A stretch of 64,000 nucleotides of DNA, taken from NCBI GenBank assembly GCA_001247695.2, contig LGRX02024691.1, forward strand, positions 1 through 64,000, given 5' to 3'. The stretch is from Cymbomonas tetramitiformis (Eukaryota > Chlorophyta > Pyramimonadophyceae > Pyramimonadales > Pyramimonadaceae). The position numbers were made by a program, and so were the translations under genes. Below are positions 50,501-59,576 of this stretch, piece by piece (within the stretch, counting starts at the first letter, position 1; each line of letters starts with the position of its first letter). The notes under the pieces are model-generated. The model saw only the letters and a list, made by a program, of their open reading frames with translations, was not told where the DNA came from and did no database searches.

Positions 50501-53500
50501 GTTACACCAAACCCGAAGGCCCCTCCATTTCTCTGAAAGGCAGTCTGTCCAGAATCTATCCGCCTGTCTGTTGCGGCCGCCAAAGTCACAACAGGCGTCC
50601 ACATCGAAGGGTCCAAATTTCTCGGCGTACTTCGAGGAGTACTCTGCTCGGACACGCCAATTCTGTGAGTCCTCTGGGGGAGCCTGCCGTTTTTGTGGGT
50701 GAAGGACCGGGGATGGAGTTGACTGTTGGGGCGCCTGCTGCGGGGTTGGCGAGCCCGCTGGCACCTTCTCAGTGGGCGCCTCCGATGCGTCAGCTCGTGA
50801 CGTAGGCGTTCGCGTTTTCGGTGACGCCAACTGCGGGGGCGCTGGGGTCGCAGAGGCCTTCCCAGCGCGTGACATACTCCTCGTTATCCTTATCTGGGGT
50901 GGAGCTCTGTCAGGGGGTTCGTGTGGAGCTTCTACCGGCTTCGCGCTATCAACTGCAGGCCAGTCAGGCATGTCGAAGTCGAGGTGATCCTCCTTCATTC
51001 CCTTATAGAGCTTCGGGTTAACGAGGGCGATGGTCTCCCCCACGTCCATGGCCTGTTCCGCCACGTAGAGGGTCTCCACTGCTGAGAGCCAACAGTCAAC
51101 AGTCTGGGCCCAGTGGGGATGTGCTGCGGGTGGTGAGCTGGAGAAGCATTCAGACTCCAGCGTTGCCAGGGGGTCTTTCGGCAGATCTGAGGTGGGGTCG
51201 ATCACCCCTGCCTCCTTCAACCCCTCACGCACGTCCTTGTCTTTGAAGTCGGGTCTTCTGGACAGGGCGTCCGGTACCAGCAGCAGCGCTCCTTTGATGT
51301 ACTCCATTCTCGGGACTCCCACCTCCACCAGATCCATGTACCAGCGTGCCTGTCTGCGGCTAAGCTCTCTGCCAGGTTCCATCAGCCATTCAAGGGGGCG
51401 GTGATCACCCTGGATGCGGAAGTTGGTGAAGATGAGGTAATGCCGCCAGGTAACGGTGGTACAGTGGTGTAGAGCACCTAGCTCACGCTCACCGGTGTGA
51501 TAATTCTGCTCGGCGGCTGAGAACTGGCGGCTCTCGTATGCTATCACGCGCAGTCCAAGACCATCTCCATTGTCTTGCATCAGTACTCCCCCAAGAGCGA
51601 TGCCGCTAGCATCCGTCTGCACCACGAAAGGTGCTGTGCCGTCTGCGGCACCCTTAATGTTGGGCAAGGCGAGCACTGGCGCTGAGGTGAGGGCCTTCTT
51701 CAGCTCCTCGAAGGCCCACTGCTGCATGGGACCCCACTCCCAGGGTACGTCCGACTTGGTCAACCGGGTGAGGGGCTGAGCGATCTCGGAGAAGCAGTGG
51801 ATGAACCTGCGGTAATACCCCGCCAGGCCCAAGAACTGCCTGACGTGGGTAACCGTTTCCAGCTCGGGCCAGTCCCTCACTGCAGCCACCTTGTCGTGTT
51901 GGGGTCTGCAGCCATCCGCGGAGATACAGTGGCCAAGGAACCGCAAGGATTTCTTCAACAGTTGGCACTTGGACCTCTTGAGGAAGACGCCCTTCTCCCT
52001 GCATGTCAGGAGCAGTTGCTTGACGTGTTCGTAGTGCTCTGCAGCGGTGTTGCTGAAGACGACCACATCATCGATGAAGATCCGGACAAATGGGAGATGG
52101 CCCAAGGCCCGCTGCATCCGTCGCTGGTACTGAGATGGTGAATTTTGCAGCCCCTGCGGCATGACCAACCACTCATATGACCCCATCTGGGTGGTGAAGG
52201 CGGTCTTCTCGACATCTCCTGGTGCCATCGGTACTTGCCAGAAGCCATCCACCGCGTCGAACGAAGAGAAGAACTTCGCACCCTGCATCTCGTCGAACAT
52301 CATCTGGATGTCTGGGAGAGGATACTTGTCCTTAACTGTCTGGCGGTTGAGGAGCCGGTAATCGATCACCAGTCGCAGCTCCTTGGGGTTCCCCGGTTTG
52401 GGGACCATCAGACAGGGAGCTGCATAAGGGCTGGAAGAGGGTCGGATGTAGCCCTTGGACATCAGAGTCTCCACGCGTTCTCGAAGTTGGCGGAGCTCCT
52501 CTGCAGACTTCTTGTAGATGCGCTGGCAGGGCGGCCCCTTCTTGCTCAGCTCAGGGTCCAGGTTAATGTTGGCTTCATCTTGAGGGTCATGTCTGAGTCC
52601 ATCGATGTTCGGTAGTGCAGTCGTCATCTCCTTTTTGTACTCCTCACCCCAGAAGTCCTGAAACTTGAGGGTCCACTCAGGGCTCACTTCTGCATCTTCA
52701 GTATCCGCAGCGGGTTCGGCGTTCTCAGAGTCGATAGCCGTGGCTGCAAAGGCAGAAGCAGTATCATCGGGGGACTTCTCGGCCACCATGAGCCAGGCGG
52801 GTTGTATCTCCGGGTCGTCATTGCCGCGTAGCTTCTGCGTCTCCGCGTACACCAGGTACTTCTTCAGCTGGGTAGGGGTTAGGAACACCTCATCCACCAA
52901 TCCCGCGCAGGCCGTGCCCTTCGGAGACCTGTCCCCAGATGCTTTCCCAGGAGAACAGCCTGTGATGGTGACGCGATCCCCAATCTTACCACCGCGGGAC
53001 TTCCTGAGGAAGGAGACGGAGCCATTCCCTTCATAGCCCAGAGTGACAGGAGAGTGACTGCGCAGCCACCTTCCGCCAAGGATAACATCCACCTGTATGC
53101 CCAGTGGTAGGATCCGGAGGGCAAGGGCGTTCTCCGTATAGGTGCCCGTGGTGGTGTGCGTGTTAAACTTGGCGTACGCGGTGGCGCCAGTAATCTTCAC
53201 AGATCCATCCGCCAGGGTGACTCTCATCTCGGAGCCGGCTCGTGTCGTGAGGCCACATCGCTTAGCGCTCTGCTCCGAGATGAAGTTGTCAGAGGCCCCC
53301 GAGTCGATCAGCACCTTGACCGTGTGCCCTCTGAGGGTTGCATAGAATACCAGCAGTAGCGGTCCTTCTTCGTCATGTGCCGCTGCGAGGGTACCTTCGA
53401 TGTCGGTCTTCCACTGAACTCCCCCATCTGTGCGTATGCTTTTGCACTTGAGGTTGGGGAGGAGGTTGTCCGAGGCCTCGCGGCATTCTTCCAACGTTTG

Positions 53501-53632
53501 CCTACACGCGGCGTAGAACTCCTCATCCAGCAAATCAACATCTTCAGTCGGATGACTGACGAGGTTGTCTACACTCGCCGTCAGCAGCGAGGGTGCCCGC
53601 TGAGGTGCATTCGCTCGAGGTGGGGCTGACAT
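47579..53632 (-). CDS. pol: Pol polyprotein: PR-RT-RNaseH-N6A MTase-IN-chromodomain-C5-type MTase
   Basis: A 2017-residue polyprotein without internal stops. Protease: LIDSGASDNF at about 108-117. RT: KGYIRPSSSPYAAP, DAVDGFWQVPM and the catalytic FIDDVVVFS. RNase H: VVQTDASGIALGGV and GDHRPLEW. Then, at about 985-1135, a Dam-like adenine methyltransferase: FDVDACCDFGGRN and the catalytic WCNPPYNS near 1042. Integrase: HHCC-type zinc finger (HAHESLSSGHTG, CAVCQ), then DVAVDFVTG, SDRDPRF and DGQAEHSNRVIE (DDE). Chromodomain at about 1630-1690: EEWKVRWTGYSKAHDQW. C-terminal C5-type methyltransferase from about 1770: LVLFSGTGSV, WASPPCRQYSQ, HWFMENPRG and CTYCMYGTQYMKPT. The ATG at 53632 overlaps the upstream ORF. 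Two methyltransferase domains in one Pol are exceptional. Confidence 0.92.
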   Translation of the reverse strand: MSAPPRANAPQRAPSLLTASVDNLVSHPTEDVDLLDEEFYAACRQTLEECREASDNLLPNLKCKSIRTDGGVQWKTDIEGTLAAAHDEEGPLLLVFYATLRGHTVKVLIDSGASDNFISEQSAKRCGLTTRAGSEMRVTLADGSVKITGATAYAKFNTHTTTGTYTENALALRILPLGIQVDVILGGRWLRSHSPVTLGYEGNGSVSFLRKSRGGKIGDRVTITGCSPGKASGDRSPKGTACAGLVDEVFLTPTQLKKYLVYAETQKLRGNDDPEIQPAWLMVAEKSPDDTASAFAATAIDSENAEPAADTEDAEVSPEWTLKFQDFWGEEYKKEMTTALPNIDGLRHDPQDEANINLDPELSKKGPPCQRIYKKSAEELRQLRERVETLMSKGYIRPSSSPYAAPCLMVPKPGNPKELRLVIDYRLLNRQTVKDKYPLPDIQMMFDEMQGAKFFSSFDAVDGFWQVPMAPGDVEKTAFTTQMGSYEWLVMPQGLQNSPSQYQRRMQRALGHLPFVRIFIDDVVVFSNTAAEHYEHVKQLLLTCREKGVFLKRSKCQLLKKSLRFLGHCISADGCRPQHDKVAAVRDWPELETVTHVRQFLGLAGYYRRFIHCFSEIAQPLTRLTKSDVPWEWGPMQQWAFEELKKALTSAPVLALPNIKGAADGTAPFVVQTDASGIALGGVLMQDNGDGLGLRVIAYESRQFSAAEQNYHTGERELGALHHCTTVTWRHYLIFTNFRIQGDHRPLEWLMEPGRELSRRQARWYMDLVEVGVPRMEYIKGALLLVPDALSRRPDFKDKDVREGLKEAGVIDPTSDLPKDPLATLESECFSSSPPAAHPHWAQTVDCWLSAVETLYVAEQAMDVGETIALVNPKLYKGMKEDHLDFDMPDWPAVDSAKPVEAPHEPPDRAPPQIRITRSMSRAGKASATPAPPQLASPKTRTPTSRADASEAPTEKVPAGSPTPQQAPQQSTPSPVLHPQKRQAPPEDSQNWRVRAEYSSKYAEKFGPFDVDACCDFGGRNRQADRFWTDCLSEKWRGLRVWCNPPYNSKHITVEAILNKYIAEWKADPENTSAVFVLPDHQSKLPAWRKLFRKANMQIVEVIPTHDDKGEPNQFFENPDGKAFDLRWPVLIVHAPPAKPQPARVRHPRTAPAVIRTGEAADFRDAASQQSDSKFLRALKAEYTREGTLRSLREKVKAAPHQCLQDFRLVGEVVWRTAAGRYQLVLGEDSPLREVVIRHAHESLSSGHTGRDKTLERVLRRFYWRGAAEDVGTWVASCAVCQSVRPRGTYPDGLLNPHSIPNRPWQDVAVDFVTGLPVSERGNDAFVAFTCKLTKMVHVVPMNFGDSSAAVVARIYFDSVWRLHGAPMKIVSDRDPRFQDAFWQELMRLMGVKVARTTPYNPRSDGQAEHSNRVIEDMLRSFVDANVEDWDLFTTNVEFAINDSRSESTGFTPFELVFGFSPLSQLDLFLEAAQSTAGRRTGGVGTAHEVAVKFSSQLRDARQRLELAQQRQREQFDRRHGQREYAVGDLVWIEAKHLTEKVMDRSICRKLTKRWHGPVPVTERFFSDIQMTMPEADRGAPVAYRLRLPPHWRIHDVFAQHRLKPYTSGQDAFAARDHLAVPEEVVVDGQKEAHVERILARRVRSVRGKEVEEWKVRWTGYSKAHDQWRTRDKLERGSPLQQLREFEQARLHMEAQVRDEATRRREQRGRHSTQAGMTLAHLITNPCDELDQLEQMEDDAPLPWERQERAEDGSLALVTELLAIQTKATRTPRILVLFSGTGSVEREFLNCFPSASVVTLDSGHIWQPTHVCDILQWDYKQYPPGFFDVVWASPPCRQYSQARTTGGPPDLPQADKIVRRALQIIDYLEPKHWFMENPRGRFPNALRLRPMMRQLPPPLVCTYCMYGTQYMKPTCIWTNSAPPTPLLRCTASTPCACRWATGAHPETAQLGPHPQQTGAGQSASVYPVPALLLRQLFRHLRLHKTEDPLWIPSGTLLRESGALVAAGKLCPKRNQRT

Positions 53633-55277
53633 GAGTTGTGTCGCTGGTGGTAGGGCTCACATGGGTGGTGTCACTGGTAGTAGGGCTCACATGAGTAGTG
53701 CCACTGGTGGTGGGGCTTACATGGGTAGTGCCACTTACTGTGGGGCTCACGTGGGTAGTGCCGCTTGTTGTGGGGCTCGTATGGGTAGCGACACTATTGA
53801 TGAGACTGCCATGGGTGAGGGAATCCTCGTCATGCTGAGGGCTGCCAGTAGGGGAGTTGTGGGCGAGATGGTGGGAGCTCTGGTGACCAGTTCTCGCCTC
53901 AGGGGTCCCAGCTGCTGCCATCTGCTGGGTGAAGCAGAGCGAATTGACCGAGGACTCCTCTTCCATCACCTCAGGGTCTTCAGCGATTGGGTGGCTGTCG
54001 AGACAGGGCGGCGCTTCACCTGCTTCATGCGTTCTGACGGTGGTCATCTGCTGGGTGAAGCAAAGCGAACTGGGTGTGGAGGTCTCCTCTACCTCTGAGC
54101 AGTAGGATGAACCTTCGGGGTTTCCTCCCGGAGTGGCCGGCGCATTATCATGGTGCGAAGATGTAGTCTCTGTTGTGGGCTCGGCCAGCGAGGATGATGG
54201 AGGGGATGCTCCCAAGGGGCTGGGACCCAGCTTCCTCATCTTGTACTGGTGTACTGCGTGCAGACTGCACCAGGCGCCAGGTAGACCCACATCTCCCGCT
54301 GTCCCAGGTATCGTACCCACTTCAGTGTCCAGGATGCAGAGGGATGTCGAAGATCTCGCTGCTGCTCTTCGTGCTCCCTCCTTTTCCCACAGCCTGCTAC
54401 CTGGGGAAGAGTCTGGGCTCGAAGTGGCGATTGCCTTTTGCTGCTCGGCGGGCGACAGCTCTCTCCAAGCCGCGTAGAGGTCGTGGGAGCTGGCGTTAGA
54501 GGGTTCGGGGACTTGCTGGCGACCGTCGTGTGAGAGGAGGTGCCACAATGCTATGCGCTGATGGCCCTCCTTGCGATCTTGAGGTTCGCGGGCAATGCGT
54601 ATCCTCTCTGCCAGTTGGTTGGCGTGGTTCACGCGCTCCTTTGGCGATCGACTCCCAGGGTGTATGCGGCTGCGGGCGCGCTCCGACATCTTATCCACCA
54701 GGTCCTTGGCAGCCTCTGGGGATTTGCGCAGAGCTCTGCGGACCTTTTGCATGGCGACCTCGAGGGGGAGGGAGTACAGATCTCTCTTCCAGTGCCACGC
54801 AGCTAGCCTTTTCCGTGGGTCTGCGAGGTTGGACTGATAGATGGGCAGTGGTAAGACAACACGCGGTCGGGGGCGAAGATCGCGGGGCTCTCCGCGGTTG
54901 CTGCCCATAATGGGGGGTCTGTGCCGGGGGACTCGCCGTCCCCTCCGACCCTCGATCCTCGCTTGAGTATAAGCAGGGCCGTCATCAAGAGGTAGTGATG
55001 GCTCATCGAAGGGGGTGCTTCCTGCAAGAGGGTGGCTAGACAAGTCATCCCTCGACGGCGATGGGGCACCAGCTGAGCGGTAGGTGCGTCGCAAGCGGGT
55101 CCCAGAGGTGAAGGCCACGCTCTTGGGATGGGGACGTTGGCCCCAAGGATCTCTGCGTCCTCGGGCGCGTCGGGGTTCCACTGGTTCTGGCCGCTTCTCC
55201 AGGGCGGAGAGGGTCTGATCATCAGGGAAAGACCTCACTTCCTCGAAAGGCAGGGTCTGGGGCTGGCCGCCGGCCAG
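53544..55277 (-). CDS. Middle ORF of the retrotransposon (possible Gag extension)
   Basis: This open frame is in the same phase as gag and begins right after the single gag TGA stop. There is no other stop between them, and no ATG at its head (the first start-like codon is a GTG at 55238). It may therefore be reached by UGA readthrough; the context is TGA CTG. It encodes about 577 residues: an Arg/Pro-rich N-terminus, a helical middle (ALRKSPEAAKDLVDKMSERA) and a Ser/Thr/His-rich end. The duplicated motif SLCFTQQM appears twice, and the last 80 residues are tandem HVSPTTSGTT units. It overlaps pol by 89 bp in a different phase (+1 needed). No family is recognised; a processed linker or envelope-like role is not supported by any signal peptide or membrane segment. 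Confidence 0.65.
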   Translation of the reverse strand: MAGGQPQTLPFEEVRSFPDDQTLSALEKRPEPVEPRRARGRRDPWGQRPHPKSVAFTSGTRLRRTYRSAGAPSPSRDDLSSHPLAGSTPFDEPSLPLDDGPAYTQARIEGRRGRRVPRHRPPIMGSNRGEPRDLRPRPRVVLPLPIYQSNLADPRKRLAAWHWKRDLYSLPLEVAMQKVRRALRKSPEAAKDLVDKMSERARSRIHPGSRSPKERVNHANQLAERIRIAREPQDRKEGHQRIALWHLLSHDGRQQVPEPSNASSHDLYAAWRELSPAEQQKAIATSSPDSSPGSRLWEKEGARRAAARSSTSLCILDTEVGTIPGTAGDVGLPGAWCSLHAVHQYKMRKLGPSPLGASPPSSSLAEPTTETTSSHHDNAPATPGGNPEGSSYCSEVEETSTPSSLCFTQQMTTVRTHEAGEAPPCLDSHPIAEDPEVMEEESSVNSLCFTQQMAAAGTPEARTGHQSSHHLAHNSPTGSPQHDEDSLTHGSLINSVATHTSPTTSGTTHVSPTVSGTTHVSPTTSGTTHVSPTTSDTTHVSPTTSDTTHVSPTSSECTSAGTLAADGECRQPRQSSD

Positions 55278-58200
55278 TCATTCATCGCTCTCCACCGATG
55301 GGAGGCCGTCACCTTCCACGAGCTCGATACCCGCAAGGGCCGCCAGGGTCTGGTAGCTCTGCTCGTCCTCACAGGTGGCAAGAGCCAAGACCTCCTCGGA
55401 GAACTCCTCTGGGACGCCATCCACCGAGGAGATGTCCTCCTGCTGCTCGATGGCCCAAACGACGGCGGCTACAAACCCAGGGGAGTTCGCCAGTCGAGCG
55501 GGTGCATTGGCCCTCCACTCCTTGAGTTTAGCCTCGTCCGTACAGTTACGGACGATGTGCTCCGCAGAGCCGCAGGCGAAGCACCGGCGGACTTTCGGAG
55601 CGTCGGGGCGAGAGAGGCCAGGTGGTGGTGGCAATGGGGTCACTGCCGCGGCGACGGTGGTGGCAGGCCCATTCTCCAGCATGGCGAGCGCTGGGCGGTT
55701 CGAAGATGGGGTACGCCTGAAGAAGGGGGTGCGAGGTGATGGATTGGCGAAGGAGACAGTACGGGGAGGACGGTCTTGAGAGCGCCTCTGAGCCGCCTCC
55801 GTGTCGATGTCACTCTCCACCTCCTCAGCAACTTCCCAAATCTTCAGCAAGGCGTTGTGGGTGCCTGGGATATCGCCAGCAACGGCCTTCCTTTCCCACT
55901 CTTCTGGCTTGGAGACATCCAAGTGGATGGCTCTCAAGCGTCGCATCACCTTGGGTGCATATTTCAACCCTCGGCGGTACGTGGAGAGCATCGACAGGTT
56001 GGTCATCTCCACGCAATTGGGGACTCTGCCAGCCAGGAAGTTGACGGAGGCCATGCGGGTCTCCAATCGCGAGAAGTACTCCGCCGCGGTCTCGCTCGTC
56101 GCCTGCTTCAGGGCAATGGCCTCGCCATGTGCGTTCTCCAGGTAGGCCTGCGTCAGGGAGCACACTGCCAGGTCGCTGAAGAACACATCCAACTCCCCGT
56201 AGCGTTGGTGCCAGGCCTGCTCGGACCCGAAGGTCCCTGCCGCGCGCTCCAAGAACTTCCTCTGCTGGTCTTGAAGAGTGTGCTCCTTGAAACTCCAAAG
56301 AAGGCTTGACACACTCGCCTGGTACGCTGATACAGACGGCGTACAGCTGGGAGTGGTCAGTGCCTCGATCACGATGGCCTCTTGGAATACCTTCCGCACC
56401 ATGTTGGAGTAGTTCTCCAGCTGCGTCAGGAGGCTCTCCTTGTCGGCCGATTTAGTGTCGGACGCGGAGCGGGGGAACCTGGTCACGCTCTTGACCAGCT
56501 TTAGCACCATCTCCTTGGTCTTGTGCTCCAGACGGACCTCATCTGAGGATGCTCGCAGATCAGTGCCCTGCGGCAACCGAACGATGCCTGGTACAAAGGG
56601 GGTGGCGCTGGGAGAGAGCACGGGGTTCGCAGCGGCGGCAGGGTGAACGGGGTTCGCGGCAGAGTGAACGGGGTTTGCGGCGGTGGAGTGGGGAAAACGG
56701 GCTGGAGGTGGTGGTCCCGGGGCATGCGTGGGCGGGAGCGCAGGCGCGGGATTTGTGGGGACTGCGGTCGGAGTGGGCGGTAATGCAGGGGCTGATGGTG
56801 GTGCGGGGAGTGGAAGAGGTGTATGAAAGGGCAGGGGTGTGGATGGTTGTGCGGCCACCACGCTCATGCTCCGGTACCAATCGGAGTTGCTGACCTCCGA
56901 CCACGCGGCGAGCCCGTCCTGATCGAAGTTCTGCATCTCCGACTCCCGCGCAGTGGCAGGGATCCACTCCCACACTGGTTGCCCCATGCTCGTAGACCGC
57001 ACATTGGCCGCGGCTGGGTCCCCCATTGCCATATCCATGACCTCGCGATCAACCATGAGAACCCAGGTCTCCACACGAGGGTTGGTAAGTGGTAGGGGTG
57101 CATGGTGTAGGCGGCCTCCCATACGCGCATATGCGGTCAGCAGCGCTCCCAGCAGGTGCATGATCCTGAACAAGATGGCGTCGCCCTGCACCCCAGCCCG
57201 GCGGCGTTCATCCCATGGCAGGGAGACGGTTGCCGCGCCTCGCACCCCCGCTGACTGGTGCACCCACAATGAGCCACCATCGTGGGTGACGAAGAGGGCT
57301 CTGACCTCTGGGTACTGAGGGTAGGAGGGCTCTGGTGCGGGGTCGTCAGGGGGATCTTGAGGTGGATCACTGGGGGGCCCTGGTGACGAATCGCTTGAAC
57401 TGGAGTCTCTGGGCTCTGAGTCGGGGTCGCCACCGCCGTGTACCACCGTCTCCATCGACTGCCGCCGGCGGGCCACCATCATGTTGTGGGGATTTGGCCG
57501 ACCCTGAATGGGGGGTTCGGCGGGAGCGGCCTCAGCGACGGTCTGAGGCACTGGGGGGGTTACGCTGGCGGCGACGTCTGCCTCGCGTGGATGGTCCGCC
57601 GTCAATCCCCCCTGTGCGCTGCTCTGAGGGTCGCCTGGTGGAGAGGCTCCTGCAGATGTCGTCGCGCCAGGCAGGGCGAGTCCTCTCGAAAGCACCGCGG
57701 GGATGTCCAGGGCTTGTACTGCCGCTAAGACTTCTCTGCGAATGTGCTCGCTTCGGCTGCTCGCGTCCGAGTCGGAGCCGGACCTATGGGCGGCCCTCCG
57801 CCTGCGCTCAGCCCGTGCCTGCGTGCTGCGGCTGCCTCTGGTCCCCGTGCTGGTGCGGCTGATGTCCGTGCCGGAGTCGGGGTCAGAGTGGTCAGGTGCG
57901 TGGCTTAGACCTGGGAGATGCTTGCCATGTGTCGCAGGGCCCGAGGATACTCTTCGGGAACGCCGACGCCGGCGGTTCTCTGAGGTTGCTGCCACCGCAG
58001 GAAGGTGACGCACCAAAAGCTGGGTCCCGCCCGAGACGCTCTGCTGAGCTCCACTGTCAAGGGGTATCTGCAGAGGGTCCGGCAGGGGTGCGGCACCGAT
58101 GCTGACGAAGTGTTGCAGCGATGAGAGGTCCGCGCCTGAGTCATGAAGCGCGGAGGTGGCTGGTGCCAGATGGTGGGGCTGCTGTAGTCGATGCTGCGGC

Positions 58201-58700
58201 AGTTGCGGCGGCTGAGGCTGCTGTTGCTGCTGTTGCTGCTGCTGTTGCTGCTGTAACTGCTGTTGCTGGAACTGCTGCTGCTGTAACTGCTGCTGCATCG
58301 GTTCCAGTGGCTGCTGCTGAAGCCACTGCTGTTGTTGCTGCTGGTACGCGAGCCACTGTTGCTGCTGCTGCAGCTGTTGTTGGAACGGTGTGGGATATGC
58401 GCCCACGGGGTGATGGGTTCCCAGTGTGAACGGTACTGGTGACACTCCCCCAGCGAGGGGCGCTGATTGGGGCAATACCCAATTGACACCGTTCCATACA
58501 GCCTGTGCGGGGGTGCCATCCGGCATAGTATAAGGGCGGGGCATCGCTGTGTAAGGCATGGTGGTGCCTGGATGTGGAATGGGGTGAGCGGAAGCGTATG
58601 CGGTGGGCGATGGGAAGGTCATGGGGGAGAACAGTGTGTGGTGTAGCTGCTCTGCGCTGATACCCATGCTGGAAAATGCTTCTGATGTCTGCTGTGACAT
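55278..58700 (-). CDS. gag: Gag polyprotein with CCHC zinc knuckle
   Basis: A 1140-residue Gag. I start at the ATG at 58700 (MSQQTSEAF) and not at the longer non-ATG frame. The N-terminal 200 residues hold a Gln-rich tract (CTG/CAG repeats on the opposite strand at 58200-58380). A disordered Ser/Pro-rich region and a mid domain with WVHQSAGVRGAATVSL follow. The retrotransposon capsid-like helical domain comes next (QATSETAAEYFSRLETRMAS, NLSMLSTYRRGLKYAP). A CCHC knuckle, CFACGSAEHIVRNC, sits near the C-terminus. The protein packages element RNA into particles. It ends with TGA, after which the frame remains open. Confidence 0.88.
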   Translation of the reverse strand: MSQQTSEAFSSMGISAEQLHHTLFSPMTFPSPTAYASAHPIPHPGTTMPYTAMPRPYTMPDGTPAQAVWNGVNWVLPQSAPLAGGVSPVPFTLGTHHPVGAYPTPFQQQLQQQQQWLAYQQQQQQWLQQQPLEPMQQQLQQQQFQQQQLQQQQQQQQQQQQPQPPQLPQHRLQQPHHLAPATSALHDSGADLSSLQHFVSIGAAPLPDPLQIPLDSGAQQSVSGGTQLLVRHLPAVAATSENRRRRRSRRVSSGPATHGKHLPGLSHAPDHSDPDSGTDISRTSTGTRGSRSTQARAERRRRAAHRSGSDSDASSRSEHIRREVLAAVQALDIPAVLSRGLALPGATTSAGASPPGDPQSSAQGGLTADHPREADVAASVTPPVPQTVAEAAPAEPPIQGRPNPHNMMVARRRQSMETVVHGGGDPDSEPRDSSSSDSSPGPPSDPPQDPPDDPAPEPSYPQYPEVRALFVTHDGGSLWVHQSAGVRGAATVSLPWDERRRAGVQGDAILFRIMHLLGALLTAYARMGGRLHHAPLPLTNPRVETWVLMVDREVMDMAMGDPAAANVRSTSMGQPVWEWIPATARESEMQNFDQDGLAAWSEVSNSDWYRSMSVVAAQPSTPLPFHTPLPLPAPPSAPALPPTPTAVPTNPAPALPPTHAPGPPPPARFPHSTAANPVHSAANPVHPAAAANPVLSPSATPFVPGIVRLPQGTDLRASSDEVRLEHKTKEMVLKLVKSVTRFPRSASDTKSADKESLLTQLENYSNMVRKVFQEAIVIEALTTPSCTPSVSAYQASVSSLLWSFKEHTLQDQQRKFLERAAGTFGSEQAWHQRYGELDVFFSDLAVCSLTQAYLENAHGEAIALKQATSETAAEYFSRLETRMASVNFLAGRVPNCVEMTNLSMLSTYRRGLKYAPKVMRRLRAIHLDVSKPEEWERKAVAGDIPGTHNALLKIWEVAEEVESDIDTEAAQRRSQDRPPRTVSFANPSPRTPFFRRTPSSNRPALAMLENGPATTVAAAVTPLPPPPGLSRPDAPKVRRCFACGSAEHIVRNCTDEAKLKEWRANAPARLANSPGFVAAVVWAIEQQEDISSVDGVPEEFSEEVLALATCEDEQSYQTLAALAGIELVEGDGLPSVESDE

Positions 58701-59559
58701 TCTGACTGCTGAGCTGGTTGGGTTCAAAGACTGGTTGTGGCAATAGCCACAGGTGAGCAAAAGTAGTGAGTGCTCGCCTTTTTATTTAATCAGTCTCGTC
58801 CTCGTCGATGTCACTCGCTGGAGGCGAAGGAGCGGGGCTTCCAGGTGGAGATGGGGGAACCCAGTCAGCGCCAAGGAGGACCCAAGGGGGGGCGTCGATC
58901 ACTCGTATTGCCTGGAGATGCCACACGTGGTCGTAATGTACTGGTGGTGTGGCCAGCGTGACTTTGCCCAGGCGTTCGAGGGCCGCTCCAAGGACCGCTC
59001 TGTCAGAAACGTCCAAGAACTGCTGAAAGCGCTTTTGGGTGGAGCTTTCCCCGCTGCTGATGGCCGTGAGGGCGGTATCAGGGGTTTCTAGGCTGATCTA
59101 TGGGGTCTAAGGAAGGGGTTTTTGGTGGTGGGGGCTACTGGGAGAGGTTTTGGGGTAAGCTGGAAACTGTCAAAAACGGCTATTTTGGGCTGTTTTGAGC
59201 GGTTTTTCGCCATTTTGGGGCTCTGAAAGGTAAGCTATGTGGTTTTCCTGGCTACTATAAACCGGGGAAACCCTTTAGGGTGCTCTCTGACGGTTGTTTG
59301 TAGCCTGGGGCAGACTTGGAACTTAAGATCGGAAAACCAATCTTGACGAACGAGAGCCTGGTTGGCCCCCCAGTGTTAAGGAGACGTTATGCTGATATTT
59401 GGTAACTTTTGGAAGCAGAATACGAGTTCCTTCTTTGAAAAAAAATAGTATTTCTGACGTAAAAAGTGCGCATAGTTTCCCAAAAGTACGGCTCTCCCCC
59501 TTCAGTATAACGCAAGTTACAGTGTGGCCGTGGCTGAACGCGCGGAGGTGTTCAGGTAA
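58701..59559 (-). other. 5' leader of the retrotransposon
   Basis: About 860 bp between the primer-binding site and the gag ATG, without a convincing ORF. It probably carries RNA packaging and dimerisation signals. Confidence 0.5.
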
Positions 59560-59574
59560 CGCTCATTGATACCA
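59560..59574 (-). promoter_or_regulatory. Primer-binding site, Met-tRNA-like
   Basis: On the minus strand, two bases after the 5' LTR, the sequence is TGGTATCAATGAGCG. TGGTATCA matches the complement of the 3' end of initiator Met tRNA, the usual primer of many Ty3/Gypsy elements. Only the first eight bases fit well. Confidence 0.75.
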
Positions 59575-59576
59575 AT

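Noticed and set aside
58121..58429. Ala-rich ORFs opposite the gag Gln tract.
   Set aside because: They are the antisense of CAG/CTG repeats within gag; gag has the capsid domain and zinc knuckle.
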